A stretch of DNA of 64,000 nucleotides. It comes from an uncultured Oscillospiraceae bacterium (lineage in GTDB: Bacteria > Bacillota > Clostridia > Oscillospirales > Oscillospiraceae). The stretch covers positions 77,033 to 141,032 of the forward strand of contig CAKTVL010000002.1 of NCBI GenBank assembly GCA_934623575.1. The letters are read 5' to 3'. Shown here piece by piece: positions 7,624 through 17,504 of the stretch. Position numbers and translations under genes: made by a program. The notes under the pieces are model-generated. The model searched no databases, had not been told where the DNA came from, and saw only the letters and a list, made by a program, of their open reading frames with translations. Position 1 is the stretch's first letter; the number at the start of each line of letters is the position of its first letter.

Positions 7624-9578
7624 AAGCGTATCTCCTGAATGGCCGATACCTTGGTGGCCTCGGTGTTCATGCTGGTAAAGTAGGCGCACACATAGGAGCT
7701 GCCGCCCGCCTTGCCGGTGAAGGTATAGGACACCGTCCCCATGGCCGCGTTGATATACTGGCTGTCCTGGATCACGCCGTCCTGCTCAAACTCCACCTTC
7801 AGCATCCCCTCCATGTCGCTGGGCATGGTGAACTCCACCACCTTGGTCACCAGAGCGTCCTGGTCGTTTTTCTGTCCGCTGACGGTAAAGTTGATCTTGG
7901 TGCCGCCGGGCACCTCGCTGGTGGGCTCGATGCTCTGCTCCACCACCATGCCCGGGTTGGACATATTGAACGGGTCGTAGGTGATCTCCCCCACGGTCAG
8001 GCCCAGGTCCTGGGCGTTCTTCACCGCCACGGCGATCTCCTGCCCCGTGAATGTTGGCACCGTCACCTTCTCCGGCCCGGTGCTCACCCGCAGGATGACC
8101 TCCTGTCCGACGGTCAGCGCCTCGTCGGCCGCCGGCACCGTCTCGATGACCACGTCCGCCGTGTACCTGTCGGAGGCCACCGGCTCCGTGGTGATCTTCA
8201 GATTCAGTCCCAGGTCGGTCAGCAGCACCTTGGCCTGGCGGTACTCCATGCCCACCACGTTCTTCATGGGCACCTTCTCCGGCTCGGCAGCCACATACAC
8301 CTGGATGACCAGGTTGCTCTTGCGGGTGCGGCCCGCCGCCGGGTCCTGCTCCACGATCTGCCCCGGCTCATACGCATCGGTGGTCCGGGTGCCCTGCACC
8401 TCGATCAGGAAGATGTCCTTGACGCCCTCCAGCTCCTGGGCCTCCTCCACAGTCTTGCCACGGACGTCGGGCACGGGGTAGCTCTTGTTGCTGCCCGCGG
8501 GGCCAAAGTCCCCAAGGATCAGCTTGAACAGCAGCACCACCAGCAGCACCGCCGCAGCAAAAATGCCCGCGATGATGGCGATAGACTTCTTGTCCCGGTG
8601 GGGCGGCTCTTCCTCCTGCTCCCGCTCCCGGCGCAGCTCGCCGGTATGTTTTTTCACCGCCGAGGCCACCTGCGCCGTGGGCAGCGGCATGGTGGGCTCG
8701 GTGTCCGGCGCCGGCGTGGTCAACTCCTGCCGGATATAGTCCATGTCCACAGAGGGGTCCCTGCGGAACTTCTCCAGGTCCTCTATCATGGCATCCGCCG
8801 AGGCGTAGCGCTTATTGGGGTCGCTGTTCATGGCCTTCATGCAGATCAGCTCCAGCGGCTCCGGTATGCTGGGATCGATGTCCCGGGGCGCCAGCGGCAC
8901 GGAGCTGAGGTGCTGTATCGCCACGGACACGGCGCTGTCCCCCTCAAAGGGCAGCCGCCCGGTGAGCATTTCATACAGCACCACGCCGGCGGAATAGATG
9001 TCGGAGCGCGCGTCGATACGGTCGCCCCGCGCCTGCTCCGGCGAGATGTAATGCACCGAGCCCAGCGCCTCCTGGGTCAGCGTCTGGCCCTGGTTGGCCA
9101 AACACGCGATGCCGAAATCGGCCACCTTCACGCTGCCGTCCCGCAGGACCATGATGTTCTGGGGCTTGATGTCCCGGTGGATGATGCCCCGGCTGTGGGC
9201 GTGGCTGAGTCCCCGCATGATCTGGGTGATAAAGTGCAGCGACTCCCGCCAGTCCATGCGGCCCCGCCGCTCCATGTACTGCTTCAGCGTGATGCCGTCG
9301 ATCAGCTCCATGACGATGTACTCCATGTCCGGGTTGGTGGACACATCGTACACCGACACGATGTTGGCGTGGCTCAGCTGGGCCACGGCTTGCGACTCAT
9401 CGTGGAACCGGCGGCGGAAATCGGCGTTGTCCGCCAGGTCGCTTTTCAGTATCTTGATGGCCACAAGGCGGTTGAGCCGGTGGCACCGGGCCTTATAGAC
9501 GTTGGCCATGCCGCCGGAGCCGATCAGCTCCAGTATCTCATAGCGGTCGTCCAGCATTTTTCCGATATACTGATCCAT
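7620..9578 (-). CDS. prkC: Membrane Ser/Thr protein kinase with PASTA domains
   Basis: 652 residues. The cytoplasmic kinase domain (about 1-270) has the glycine loop IGSGGMANVY, catalytic Lys42 in VAIKILK, HRDIKPQN and DFG. A transmembrane helix follows around 335-360 (SIAIIAGIFAAAVLLVVLLF), then three extracellular PASTA repeats, each opening like VPDVRGKTVEEAQ, that bind muropeptides. A further C-terminal beta-rich domain of about 90 residues follows. Family members sense cell-wall fragments and control growth and germination. It is paired with its phosphatase four bases upstream, the standard arrangement. Confidence 0.95.
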   Translation of the reverse strand: MDQYIGKMLDDRYEILELIGSGGMANVYKARCHRLNRLVAIKILKSDLADNADFRRRFHDESQAVAQLSHANIVSVYDVSTNPDMEYIVMELIDGITLKQYMERRGRMDWRESLHFITQIMRGLSHAHSRGIIHRDIKPQNIMVLRDGSVKVADFGIACLANQGQTLTQEALGSVHYISPEQARGDRIDARSDIYSAGVVLYEMLTGRLPFEGDSAVSVAIQHLSSVPLAPRDIDPSIPEPLELICMKAMNSDPNKRYASADAMIEDLEKFRRDPSVDMDYIRQELTTPAPDTEPTMPLPTAQVASAVKKHTGELRREREQEEEPPHRDKKSIAIIAGIFAAAVLLVVLLFKLILGDFGPAGSNKSYPVPDVRGKTVEEAQELEGVKDIFLIEVQGTRTTDAYEPGQIVEQDPAAGRTRKSNLVIQVYVAAEPEKVPMKNVVGMEYRQAKVLLTDLGLNLKITTEPVASDRYTADVVIETVPAADEALTVGQEVILRVSTGPEKVTVPTFTGQEIAVAVKNAQDLGLTVGEITYDPFNMSNPGMVVEQSIEPTSEVPGGTKINFTVSGQKNDQDALVTKVVEFTMPSDMEGMLKVEFEQDGVIQDSQYINAAMGTVSYTFTGKAGGSSYVCAYFTSMNTEATKVSAIQEIRF

Positions 9579-9582
9579 GTGG

Positions 9583-10323
9583 TCATCTCCCTTCCTCGTT
9601 CAGCAGCAGCACCGCCGTGATATTATCCGGCGCGCCCCGCTGAAGCGATATTTGCAGCAGGTGATCCAGACAGTCGTTGACGTCCCCGTCGTGGAGCACC
9701 TCAAACAGCATCTCCTGGTCCGACACCGTGTTCACCAGCCCGTCGGAGCACAGCAGCAAGAATTCGTCCTTTTTCCAGGGCAGCTCGAACGTATCCGCCC
9801 TGGCGTTGATGTCCGGGCCCAGCGCCCGGGTGATCAGATTGCGGTTGGGGTGGTTCCGGGCCTCCTGAGGCGTCAGGTCTCCCTTGGCCACCATGCTCTC
9901 CACCACCGAGTGATCCCGTGAGATCTGAAAAATGCCCTCCGGCGTGATGTGATAGGCCCGGCTGTCGCCGATATTGCCGATCACCGCCATATCCGGCCGG
10001 GTCACGGCGCACACCAGTGTGGTGCCCATGTGCTGGTATTCCGCGTTCCGCGCCGCCTCCTGCCGTATGGCATCGTTGGCGCAGGCGATGGCGCTGAGGA
10101 TGACCTGCCGCAGCTGCTCTGCCTCCATGTCATCCCGCAGGGCATCGCGCAGCGCCTCCTCAAACCGCGCCACGGCGATGGCGCTGGCCACCTGGCCGCC
10201 GGTGGTGCCGCCCATGCCGTCGCAGACCACGGCGGCGTGCAGCGCCCCTACGTCGAAAGCGGCATACGCGTCCTGATTCTCGCTGCGCACCAGGCCGGTG
10301 TTGGTGATCCCCCATATCTTCAT
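9583..10323 (-). CDS. prpC: PP2C-family protein phosphatase, partner of PrkC
   Basis: 246 residues with the PP2C metal-binding motifs: ENQDAY (about 16-21), VVCDGMGG (about 33-40), the IGDSRAY motif and LLLCSDGL near the C-terminus. It removes phosphate from proteins modified by PrkC, including the kinase itself. It lies between rlmN (38-base gap) and prkC, an order conserved in Firmicutes. Confidence 0.95.
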   Translation of the reverse strand: MKIWGITNTGLVRSENQDAYAAFDVGALHAAVVCDGMGGTTGGQVASAIAVARFEEALRDALRDDMEAEQLRQVILSAIACANDAIRQEAARNAEYQHMGTTLVCAVTRPDMAVIGNIGDSRAYHITPEGIFQISRDHSVVESMVAKGDLTPQEARNHPNRNLITRALGPDINARADTFELPWKKDEFLLLCSDGLVNTVSDQEMLFEVLHDGDVNDCLDHLLQISLQRGAPDNITAVLLLNEEGR

Positions 10324-10361
10324 CGTCGCTCACATCCTTCATTCTGTAAAGGTACACAGCC

Positions 10362-11393
10362 TTACAGCTGGCCCCGTTCCTGCATTTCTTTCCGTCTCAG
10401 CTGCCCGCAGGAGGCGTCAATATCCCCGCCCAGGCTGCGCCGCACCGTGGCTGTGACGCCCAGGCTCTCCAGCTTCTGCTGGAAGGCCGCCAAGCGCTTG
10501 CTGGGCTTGTAGGGGCTCTCCACCACGTCGTTCAGCGGTATCAGATTCACATGCCCCGGCATGCCCTTCAGCTTCTTGGCGATCAGCTCCGCCTGCCAGT
10601 CGTGGTCGTTGACACCGTCGATCATGGCATACTCAAAGCTGATGCGCCGTCCCGTCTTTCTGAAATACCGGTGGCAGGCGGTGAACAGTGTCTCCACATC
10701 ATACGCGCGGTTCACCGGCATGATGCGGCTGCGGGTCTCGCTGTCCGGCGCGTGGAGCGAAACCGACAGTGTCAGCTGCAACTGCTTCTCCGCCAGCGCG
10801 TCGATCCCCGGCACCACGCCGCAGGTGGACAGGCTGATGTGCCGCATGCCGATGTTCAGCCCATGGGGGCTGTTGACCAGCTCCAGAAACCGCAGCACGT
10901 TGTCCATGTTGTCCAGCGGCTCGCCGATGCCCATCAGCACGATATTGGACACCTCCAGCCCGCTGTCCAGCTGGGTAAACAGCACCTGATCCAGCAGCTC
11001 CGACGGCTGCAGATCCCGCACCTTTCCCGCGATGGTGCTGGCACAGAAGGCGCAGCCCATGCGGCAGCCCACCTGGGAAGAGATGCACACGGTGTTGCCG
11101 TGGTGATACTGCATCAGCACCGTTTCGATGCAGTTGCCGTCAGCCAGCTCCCACAGGTACTTGATGGTGCCGTCCAGCCGGGACGTCTGCTTCCGGGCCA
11201 CCGTGGGCGCCGTGATGCAGCACGTCTCCGCCAGCTGCGCGCGCAGCGGCTTGGACAGGTCGGTCATCTCGTCAAAGGAGCGCACGCCCCGGTGCAGCCA
11301 GGTGAACACCTGCCGCGCCCGGAAGGCGGGCTGGCCCATGCCCTTAAAAAAGCTGGCCAACTGCTCCTCTGTCATGGATTTGATGTCGGTCAT
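10362..11393 (-). CDS. rlmN: 23S rRNA/tRNA adenine-C2 methyltransferase RlmN
   Basis: Radical-SAM enzyme that methylates A2503 of 23S rRNA and A37 of some tRNAs. The cluster motif CRMGCAFCAS (CxxxCxxC) is clear, as are GIGEPLDN and the catalytic cysteine region near the C-terminus (GGDIDASCGQL). The ATG at 11393 is chosen over the GTG nine bases upstream because GGAGTGAGG is well placed for it, giving 343 residues. It sits nine bases after... the rsmB gene ends 18 bases upstream, so the two are co-transcribed. Confidence 0.94.
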   Translation of the reverse strand: MTDIKSMTEEQLASFFKGMGQPAFRARQVFTWLHRGVRSFDEMTDLSKPLRAQLAETCCITAPTVARKQTSRLDGTIKYLWELADGNCIETVLMQYHHGNTVCISSQVGCRMGCAFCASTIAGKVRDLQPSELLDQVLFTQLDSGLEVSNIVLMGIGEPLDNMDNVLRFLELVNSPHGLNIGMRHISLSTCGVVPGIDALAEKQLQLTLSVSLHAPDSETRSRIMPVNRAYDVETLFTACHRYFRKTGRRISFEYAMIDGVNDHDWQAELIAKKLKGMPGHVNLIPLNDVVESPYKPSKRLAAFQQKLESLGVTATVRRSLGGDIDASCGQLRRKEMQERGQL

Positions 11394-11411
11394 AGTCCTC
11401 ACTCCCCGGCG

Positions 11412-12737
11412 TCACCCCTGGCGGCGCAGACGGCAGATGTAAAACCCGTCCGTCCCGCTGCGCTGCGGCCACAGCGTCACATCGCCGGGGCAGCTGCCCA
11501 GGCCGGGCAGGGTAAACGCCTCTTTTGCAAATTCCGGGTGCCGTGCCAGAAAACCCGACACCACGCCGCCGTTCTCCTCCGGCAGCACCGTGCAGGTGGA
11601 GTACACCAGCACGCCGCCGGTCCGGACATAGGCGGCCACATTGTCCAATATCGCGCTCTGGATCGGCGGCAGCTGCCGCAGCAGTGCCGGGTCCTTCCAG
11701 CGTATATCCGGCTTTTTCCGTATGATGCCCAGCCCGGAGCAGGGCACATCGGCCAGCACCACGTCAGCCTGGCCCTCCCAGGCGGCATGGCGCTCCCGCC
11801 CGTCGGCCAGCGCCGTGCGCACGATAGTCACGCCCAGCCGCGCCGCGCCGCCCTCGATCAGCTTCAGCTTGTGGGGATGGATGTCGCAGGCGCGTATCTC
11901 GCCCCGGTTCTCCATCTCCATGGCCATGGCGAAGGACTTGCCGCCGGGGGCGGCGCACACATCCAGTACCCGATCGCCCGGCTTCGGCCCGGCGGCGATG
12001 GCCGCCAGCCGCGCCGCGGCGTCCTGCACCGTGCAGCGCCCCTCTGCGAAGGCCGGCAAACGCTCCATATCGCCTGTCCCGGTGACCTCAAAGCAGCCCG
12101 CCAGCCACGGATGCGCCGTCAGGCTGACGCCCGCCTCCCGCAGCTCCGCCGCCAGCGCTTCCGGCGTTGTTTTCAGCGGATTCGTCTGTATCACCGTGGG
12201 CACCGGCTCGTTGTCCAGGCGCAGGAACGCCTCGGCCTCCTGCTCTCCCAGCAGCGCCGTCAGGCGCTCCACCAGCCACCTGGGGTGGCTGTACTGCACC
12301 GCCATTTTCGACGCAAAATCCTTCTGCGGCAGCGTTGGTAAAGCGTTTTTACTTGTCACACACTTCCGCAGCACCGCATTGACCATTCCCGCGGCGCGGG
12401 TCCTTCCCCGCCGCTTTACCAGCTCCACCGTCTCATGCACCGCCGCCCGGTCGGGCACCTTGTCCATGAAAAGGATCTGGTATATGCCCAGCCGCAACAC
12501 ACAGGCCACCACCGGCTCCAGCCGTGCCGCCTTCTGGCTGCACCAGGCGTCGATATAGAAGTCCAACAGCGTCCGGTTCTGCACCACGCCGTAGGTCAGC
12601 CGGGTACACAGCGCCGCGTCCCGGGCGTCCAGCCCGCTCTGGGCGGCGATGCGCTTCAGGCTGCCGTCAGACCACGCGCCCCGGCGCTCCATCTGCAGCA
12701 GCGCCTCCAGCGCCGCGTCCCGGGCATCCCGGGGCAT
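11412..12737 (-). CDS. rsmB: 16S rRNA m5C967 methyltransferase RsmB
   Basis: 441 residues: a NusB-like N-terminal RNA-binding domain (about 1-140) and a Rossmann methyltransferase domain with SAM motif DVCAAPGGKSF. The two family cysteines are visible, in ADVPCSGLG and in VYSTCTVLPEEN. The ATG overlaps the fmt stop codon (TGATG), indicating translational coupling. The GTG immediately before it is an alternative start. Confidence 0.95.
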   Translation of the reverse strand: MPRDARDAALEALLQMERRGAWSDGSLKRIAAQSGLDARDAALCTRLTYGVVQNRTLLDFYIDAWCSQKAARLEPVVACVLRLGIYQILFMDKVPDRAAVHETVELVKRRGRTRAAGMVNAVLRKCVTSKNALPTLPQKDFASKMAVQYSHPRWLVERLTALLGEQEAEAFLRLDNEPVPTVIQTNPLKTTPEALAAELREAGVSLTAHPWLAGCFEVTGTGDMERLPAFAEGRCTVQDAAARLAAIAAGPKPGDRVLDVCAAPGGKSFAMAMEMENRGEIRACDIHPHKLKLIEGGAARLGVTIVRTALADGRERHAAWEGQADVVLADVPCSGLGIIRKKPDIRWKDPALLRQLPPIQSAILDNVAAYVRTGGVLVYSTCTVLPEENGGVVSGFLARHPEFAKEAFTLPGLGSCPGDVTLWPQRSGTDGFYICRLRRQG

Positions 12738-13657
12738 CACAGTCCCAGCGGCACCGGATGGCCGCGGAGATAATCCGCCGCCGCCATGCGCTTGCCGCCC
12801 TCCCCCTGCAATTCAAGGATGCGCAGTGTCCGGCCGTCGCCGCAGGCGATGGCCAGCCCGCTCTTGTCCGCCGTCACCACGCTGCCTGCGGGAGCGGAGG
12901 TCTCCTCTCCCACAGCGGTGCGATGCACCTTCACCGGCTTGCCCGCCAGCACCATGGACGCGCAGGGCCAGGGCACCAGCCCCCGCACCTGGTCGTGCAG
13001 CTGCTGCGCCGTTTTAGTGAAATCCAGCGGCGACAGGCTCTTGTCCAGCATGGGCGCGTAGGTGTGCGCCGCGTGATCCTGCGGCGTCCGCGTCACCGTG
13101 CCGTCCTCGATCTGTCCGATGGCCTCGTGCAGCGCCTCCGCGCCCAGCTCCGCCAGCCGCGCCGTCAGCGTCGGCGCGTCCTCGTCGGGGTCGATGGCCG
13201 TCTCCCGGCACAAGATCACGTCTCCCGCGTCCAGATCCGGCGCCATATACATGATGGACACGCCGGTGCGCGCCTCCCCGTTGAGGATCGCCCAGTTGAT
13301 GGGTGCCGCGCCCCGATACTTGGGCAGGATAGACGAGTGGACATTGATGGCGCCGTATCTCGGCGTGTTCAGGATGTCCTCCGGCAGGATGCGGCCATAG
13401 GCCGCCACCACGATCAGCTCCGGCTGCAGGGACTGCACCAGCGTCAGCGCCGTGCCGTCCTTCATCTTCAGCGGCTGATACACGTCCAGTCCCTGTGTCA
13501 AGGCATATTCCTTCACAGGCGGTGCGATCAGCTTCATTCCACGGTTTTTCGGCTTATCCGGCTGGGTGAACACGCCGCAGATCTCGTGGCCGTCCTCCAC
13601 CAGTCGTCTCAGGGACGCCACCGCGAACTCCGGTGTGCCCATAAACAGAATTCGCAT
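12737..13657 (-). CDS. fmt: Methionyl-tRNA formyltransferase
   Basis: 306 residues. Formylates initiator Met-tRNA using 10-formyltetrahydrofolate. N-terminal formyltransferase domain with MRILFMGTPEFA and the hallmark SSILPKYRGAAPINWAILNG (catalytic Asn/His/Asp region), then the OB-fold C-terminal domain (about 205-306). Its ATG overlaps the last base of the def stop codon; def-fmt pairing is typical. Confidence 0.97.
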   Translation of the reverse strand: MRILFMGTPEFAVASLRRLVEDGHEICGVFTQPDKPKNRGMKLIAPPVKEYALTQGLDVYQPLKMKDGTALTLVQSLQPELIVVAAYGRILPEDILNTPRYGAINVHSSILPKYRGAAPINWAILNGEARTGVSIMYMAPDLDAGDVILCRETAIDPDEDAPTLTARLAELGAEALHEAIGQIEDGTVTRTPQDHAAHTYAPMLDKSLSPLDFTKTAQQLHDQVRGLVPWPCASMVLAGKPVKVHRTAVGEETSAPAGSVVTADKSGLAIACGDGRTLRILELQGEGGKRMAAADYLRGHPVPLGL

Positions 13658-14178
13658 TACTCGTCCTCGTCTCCCTCGATCTCGTACTCATCGGCGTGCT
13701 CGTCCAGCCACCTCTGCAGCTCTTCGCCCTCCATGAGCCGGTCCGTATGCTCCACGAACAGGTGTCCGTCCAGGTGCTCGATCTCGTGGCAGAAGCACCG
13801 GGCGGTCAGCCCCTCGTCCTCCGCCTCGAACCAGTTGCCGTCCCGGTCCTGGGCCCGCACGCGCACCACCTCCGGCCGCGTGACCACGCCGTACTTTCCG
13901 GGCACGCTGAGGCAGCCCTCCAGCCCGGTCTGCTCGCCCTCGGTGTGGATGATCTCCGGGTTGATCAGCTCGATCAGCTGGTCGTCCTCGTCCAGCACCA
14001 CGCACACCCGGCGCAGCACGCCCACCTGGGGCGCGGCCAGACCCACGCCGCCGGATTCCTCCAGCGTGTCCGCCATATCGTCCAGCAGTGTGTGCAGCCG
14101 GCTGTTAAAATCCGTCACCGGGCGGCACACCTTGGTCAGGCACTCCTCGCCCTGCAGTGCGATCTTTCGTAAAGCCAT
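13657..14178 (-). CDS. def: Peptide deformylase
   Basis: 173-residue metalloenzyme removing the N-formyl group from new proteins. All three family motifs are visible: GVGLAAPQVG, EGCLSVPG (metal Cys) and HEIEHLDG (two His ligands and catalytic Glu). The C-terminal tail is strongly acidic (DEYEIEGDEDE). It follows priA by 26 bases. Confidence 0.97.
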   Translation of the reverse strand: MALRKIALQGEECLTKVCRPVTDFNSRLHTLLDDMADTLEESGGVGLAAPQVGVLRRVCVVLDEDDQLIELINPEIIHTEGEQTGLEGCLSVPGKYGVVTRPEVVRVRAQDRDGNWFEAEDEGLTARCFCHEIEHLDGHLFVEHTDRLMEGEELQRWLDEHADEYEIEGDEDE

Positions 14179-14204
14179 GATGTCTACCTCTATTCTTCTA
14201 AGAT

Positions 14205-16616
14205 TCAGTCCATTTTGTCGCAGTCCGTGTAAATATGCAGCCGTCGGTTCTCCGGCCGCTGGGTAAAGGCCCGCATGAACCCCGCCAGCAGCTCCCGCAC
14301 CGGCGCGGTGTTCTGTCCCAGCACCAGCAGCCGGTAGCGATACACCCCGTTGACCTTCACCACCGGGGCCGGTGCCGGCCCGATGATGGTCAATCCCAGC
14401 GCCTGATAGGGCGACCTCCGCGCCGCCTCCTCCATCCCCTGCCGCAGCAGCTCGATGGCGCGCCGCACCGGCGTCTCCTCCTGCCCCGTCACCGTCACGG
14501 TGAACTGGTCGGCAAAGGGCGGGTCACTGCGCAGCCTCCGCAGCGCGATCTCCGCGCGGTAAAACCGGTCGTAGTCCTGCTCGGCCGCCGCCTGTATCAC
14601 GTCGTTTTCCGGCGTATAGGTCTGTATCACGGCCCGTCCGGCCTTCTCCCCCCGTCCGGCCCGGCCCACCACCTGCGTCAGCAGGTTGAAGGTCCGCTCC
14701 GCCGCCCGGTAGTGGTCCACATACAGTGACAGGTCGGCGCTGAGCACCCCCACCAGCGTCACATTCTCAAAATCCAGCCCCTTGGCCACCATCTGGGTGC
14801 CCAACAGGATGGGTATCCTCTTTTCCTCAAATTCCCGCAGCAGCGCCTCGTGCCCCGCCGACACCGTGTCAGCGTCCATCCGCAGCACCTCCGTGCCGGG
14901 AAACAGCTCCCGCAGCTCCTCCTCCACCCGCTGCGTGCCGAAACCGATGTGCTTCAACCCGCCGCCGCACTCCGGACACTCCTCCGGTGCCTTCTGGGAA
15001 TAGCCGCAGTAGTGGCACATCAGCCGGTCGTTGGCGCTGTGGTAGGTGAGATACACGCTGCACCGGGGACACTCTGGCACATAGCCGCACTGGGGGCACA
15101 GCAGCTGCCGGCTGCTGCCCCGCCGGTTCAGGAACAGGATGCTCTGCTCCCCGGCGTCGATATTCTTGGCCAGCTCCTCCTGCAGCGGACGGCTGATCAC
15201 CGTGCTGTGTCCGCTGCGCAGCTCCTGCCGCAGGTCCGCGATGCGTACCCTGGGCAGCGACTGCCGATTGTACCGCTCCGTCAGCTCCAGCAGGTCATAC
15301 TCCCCCTGCTGCGCGTGGTAGAACGTCTCCACCGTGGGCGTGGCGGAGCCCAGCAGCAGCCGCGCGCCCTCCTGGGCGCAGCGGTACTTGGCCACGTCCC
15401 GCGCGTGATAGCACGGCGCGTTCTCCGACTGGTAGGAGCCCTCCTGTTCCTCGTCCATGACGATCAGCCCAAGGTCCTCCAGCGGCGCGAACACCGCCGA
15501 GCGGGTGCCCAGCACGATGTGTGCCTCGCCCCGGCGCAGCCGCTTGAACTGGTCATAGCGCTCCGTCATCCGCAGCCCGCTGTGCAGCAGCGCCACCTCG
15601 TGGCCGAAATACGCGGTGAACCGCGCCATCATCTGCGGCGTCAGGGCGATCTCCGGCACCAGGATCATCACGGACTTGCCCATTTTCAGCAGCTCCTGGG
15701 CCAGACGGATATACACCACCGTCTTGCCGCTGCCGGTCACGCCCCGCAGCAGCGTCACCCCCGGCTTCCCCTCCCGGATCTGACCCAGCAGCGTGTCACA
15801 TACCCGCTGCTGCTGCCCGTTCAGGGTCAGGGGCGTCGCCTTCATCGCGTACTTCTGCTGGGAGATACGATACGTCTCCTGCTCCCGGTAGGCCACAGCC
15901 CCCAGCTTTTCCAGCGCGTTCAGCGTCTGCCGCGTCACACCGGTGAAATACGTCACATCGTGCAGCGCCGTTTCGCCGTTCTGCGCCAGAAACGTCACCG
16001 CCTCCCGGCGGCGCTGGGACTTTCCGGCCAGGGCCAGCGCCTCCTCTGCAGGGACGGCCAGCCGCGCAAACAGCACCACCTTGTCCTGCACCCTCCGCCG
16101 CTGCTCCTTCTGGCACAGCAGCACGCCCTCCTTGGCCATGCGGCGCAGCAGCGGCTCCGTGTCGTCGCCCAGCGCCTGGCACAGCTTGTCCGTGGTCAGC
16201 GGGCCGTCCTGCAGCATCCGGCACACCGCCGCCTCCCGGGCTTTCAGCTCCGCTGGCTCCCGCAGCAGCGTCCACGTCTCCCGATAGTGATACCACACGG
16301 CGGCGGGCAGTACGGTGCGCAGCGCGTCATAGAACGTACAGAAATACCGTCTGGTCATCCACAGCGCCAGACGCAGCTCCTTCTCCGTGATGACCGGCTC
16401 GTCGTCCAGCAGTGACCGGACCGCCTTCAGCGGCTTGTCCGGCACCGCCTGGTGCAGCGACAGGATCATCGCCTCGCTGAGCCGGTTGCCGCGCCCGAAG
16501 GGCACCAATACCCGGCAACCCACCTGCCCCGGCAGCTCCTCCGGCAGCAGATAGTCGTATACCTTGTCGATGGCGTAGGTGGCCGCTTGTACGGCCACCT
16601 TGGCGATCACGGCCAC
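14205..16616 (-). CDS. priA: Primosomal protein N', replication-restart helicase PriA
   Basis: 803 residues (GTG start). N-terminal DNA-binding domains, then a superfamily-2 helicase core with Walker A GVTGSGKTVVY, the DEEQ box (VMDEEQEGSY) and helicase motif VGRAGRGEKAG. Between the helicase lobes lies the zinc region with paired cysteines (CPQCGY, CPRCS, CHYCGY, CPECGG). The gene begins practically at the rpoZ stop, as in the usual gmk-rpoZ-priA-def-fmt order; coaBC, often found between rpoZ and priA, is absent. Confidence 0.97.
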   Translation of the reverse strand: MAVIAKVAVQAATYAIDKVYDYLLPEELPGQVGCRVLVPFGRGNRLSEAMILSLHQAVPDKPLKAVRSLLDDEPVITEKELRLALWMTRRYFCTFYDALRTVLPAAVWYHYRETWTLLREPAELKAREAAVCRMLQDGPLTTDKLCQALGDDTEPLLRRMAKEGVLLCQKEQRRRVQDKVVLFARLAVPAEEALALAGKSQRRREAVTFLAQNGETALHDVTYFTGVTRQTLNALEKLGAVAYREQETYRISQQKYAMKATPLTLNGQQQRVCDTLLGQIREGKPGVTLLRGVTGSGKTVVYIRLAQELLKMGKSVMILVPEIALTPQMMARFTAYFGHEVALLHSGLRMTERYDQFKRLRRGEAHIVLGTRSAVFAPLEDLGLIVMDEEQEGSYQSENAPCYHARDVAKYRCAQEGARLLLGSATPTVETFYHAQQGEYDLLELTERYNRQSLPRVRIADLRQELRSGHSTVISRPLQEELAKNIDAGEQSILFLNRRGSSRQLLCPQCGYVPECPRCSVYLTYHSANDRLMCHYCGYSQKAPEECPECGGGLKHIGFGTQRVEEELRELFPGTEVLRMDADTVSAGHEALLREFEEKRIPILLGTQMVAKGLDFENVTLVGVLSADLSLYVDHYRAAERTFNLLTQVVGRAGRGEKAGRAVIQTYTPENDVIQAAAEQDYDRFYRAEIALRRLRSDPPFADQFTVTVTGQEETPVRRAIELLRQGMEEAARRSPYQALGLTIIGPAPAPVVKVNGVYRYRLLVLGQNTAPVRELLAGFMRAFTQRPENRRLHIYTDCDKMD

Positions 16617-16617
16617 A

Positions 16618-16833
16618 TTAGGCCTCGTCTTCCTCGATCACGGGGTCGCTGACGTACTTGCCCTCAGCCACCTCACCGATGGCCAGCGTCACGGGCTTCT
16701 CCTCCAGATGCTCGCCGGTGACCTCCGCCTCGGCGGCGATCTGGCGGGCGCGGCGCGCCACCACGTTCACCATCATATAGCGGTTGGGGATGTACTCGGT
16801 CAGCTTGTTCATAGCGGGATACAGCATAGACAT
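16618..16833 (-). CDS. rpoZ: RNA polymerase omega subunit
   Basis: 71 residues starting at MSMLYPAMNKL. An ATG eight codons further upstream is open, but AAAGGA is correctly spaced for the ATG at 16833 rather than for the earlier ones. The family core PNRYMMVNVVARRARQIA, which contacts beta', is present, followed by an acidic tail. Position between gmk and priA confirms it. Confidence 0.93.
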   Translation of the reverse strand: MSMLYPAMNKLTEYIPNRYMMVNVVARRARQIAAEAEVTGEHLEEKPVTLAIGEVAEGKYVSDPVIEEDEA

Positions 16834-16898
16834 AACGATCATTTCCTTTCGTTTCACATATATTCGGATACGCGGACACGCCGCGTGGGTTCACAGAC

Positions 16899-17501
16899 TT
16901 ACTTCTCGCTGAGGATGGTGCTCATGCGCTCGGCGGGCTTGCAGTGCTCGGCGCACATGATGGCCCGCAGCTCGTTCACGGCGTTCTCCACCGTGTCGTT
17001 GACCACAAAATAGTCGTAGTCCCCGGCCATCTCCAACTCCACCTGGGCGCGGATCAGCCGCTTCTGTATCTTCTCCGGCGTGTCGGTGCCGCGAGCGGTC
17101 AGCCGGCGCTCCAGCTCCTCCCAGCTGGGCGGCGCGATGAAGATCCGCACCGTCTCCGGCCGCTTGGCGCACACCTGCACGGCGCCCTGCCGCTCGATGT
17201 CCAAAATCACGTCCTTGCCCCGGGCCATGGCGTCGTCCACGTACATCTTGGGCGTGCCGTAGAAATTTCCCACATACTCGGCATACTCCAGAAATGCGTC
17301 TGCGGCGATCATGTCCCGGAACTCATCCGCCTGGATGAAGTGGTAGTCCATGCCGTCCTGCTCGCCCTCCCGGGGCGCGCGGGTGGTGGCGGACACCGAG
17401 AAATACAGGTCGTCCCGCCCCTGGAACAGCGCGTGCAGCACCGTGCTCTTTCCCACGCCGGAGGGCCCGGAGACAATAAAGGTCTTTCCTATCTTATGCA
17501 A
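16899..17501 (-). CDS. gmk: Guanylate kinase
   Basis: 200 residues. Converts GMP to GDP with ATP. P-loop SGPSGVGKST (about 11-20), the GMP-binding stretch SVSATTRAPREGEQDGMDY and the lid region (RGTDTPEKIQKRL) are all present. It starts three bases after remA, and remA-gmk-rpoZ is a conserved Firmicutes order. Confidence 0.97.
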   Translation of the reverse strand: MHKIGKTFIVSGPSGVGKSTVLHALFQGRDDLYFSVSATTRAPREGEQDGMDYHFIQADEFRDMIAADAFLEYAEYVGNFYGTPKMYVDDAMARGKDVILDIERQGAVQVCAKRPETVRIFIAPPSWEELERRLTARGTDTPEKIQKRLIRAQVELEMAGDYDYFVVNDTVENAVNELRAIMCAEHCKPAERMSTILSEK

Positions 17502-17504
17502 GGG

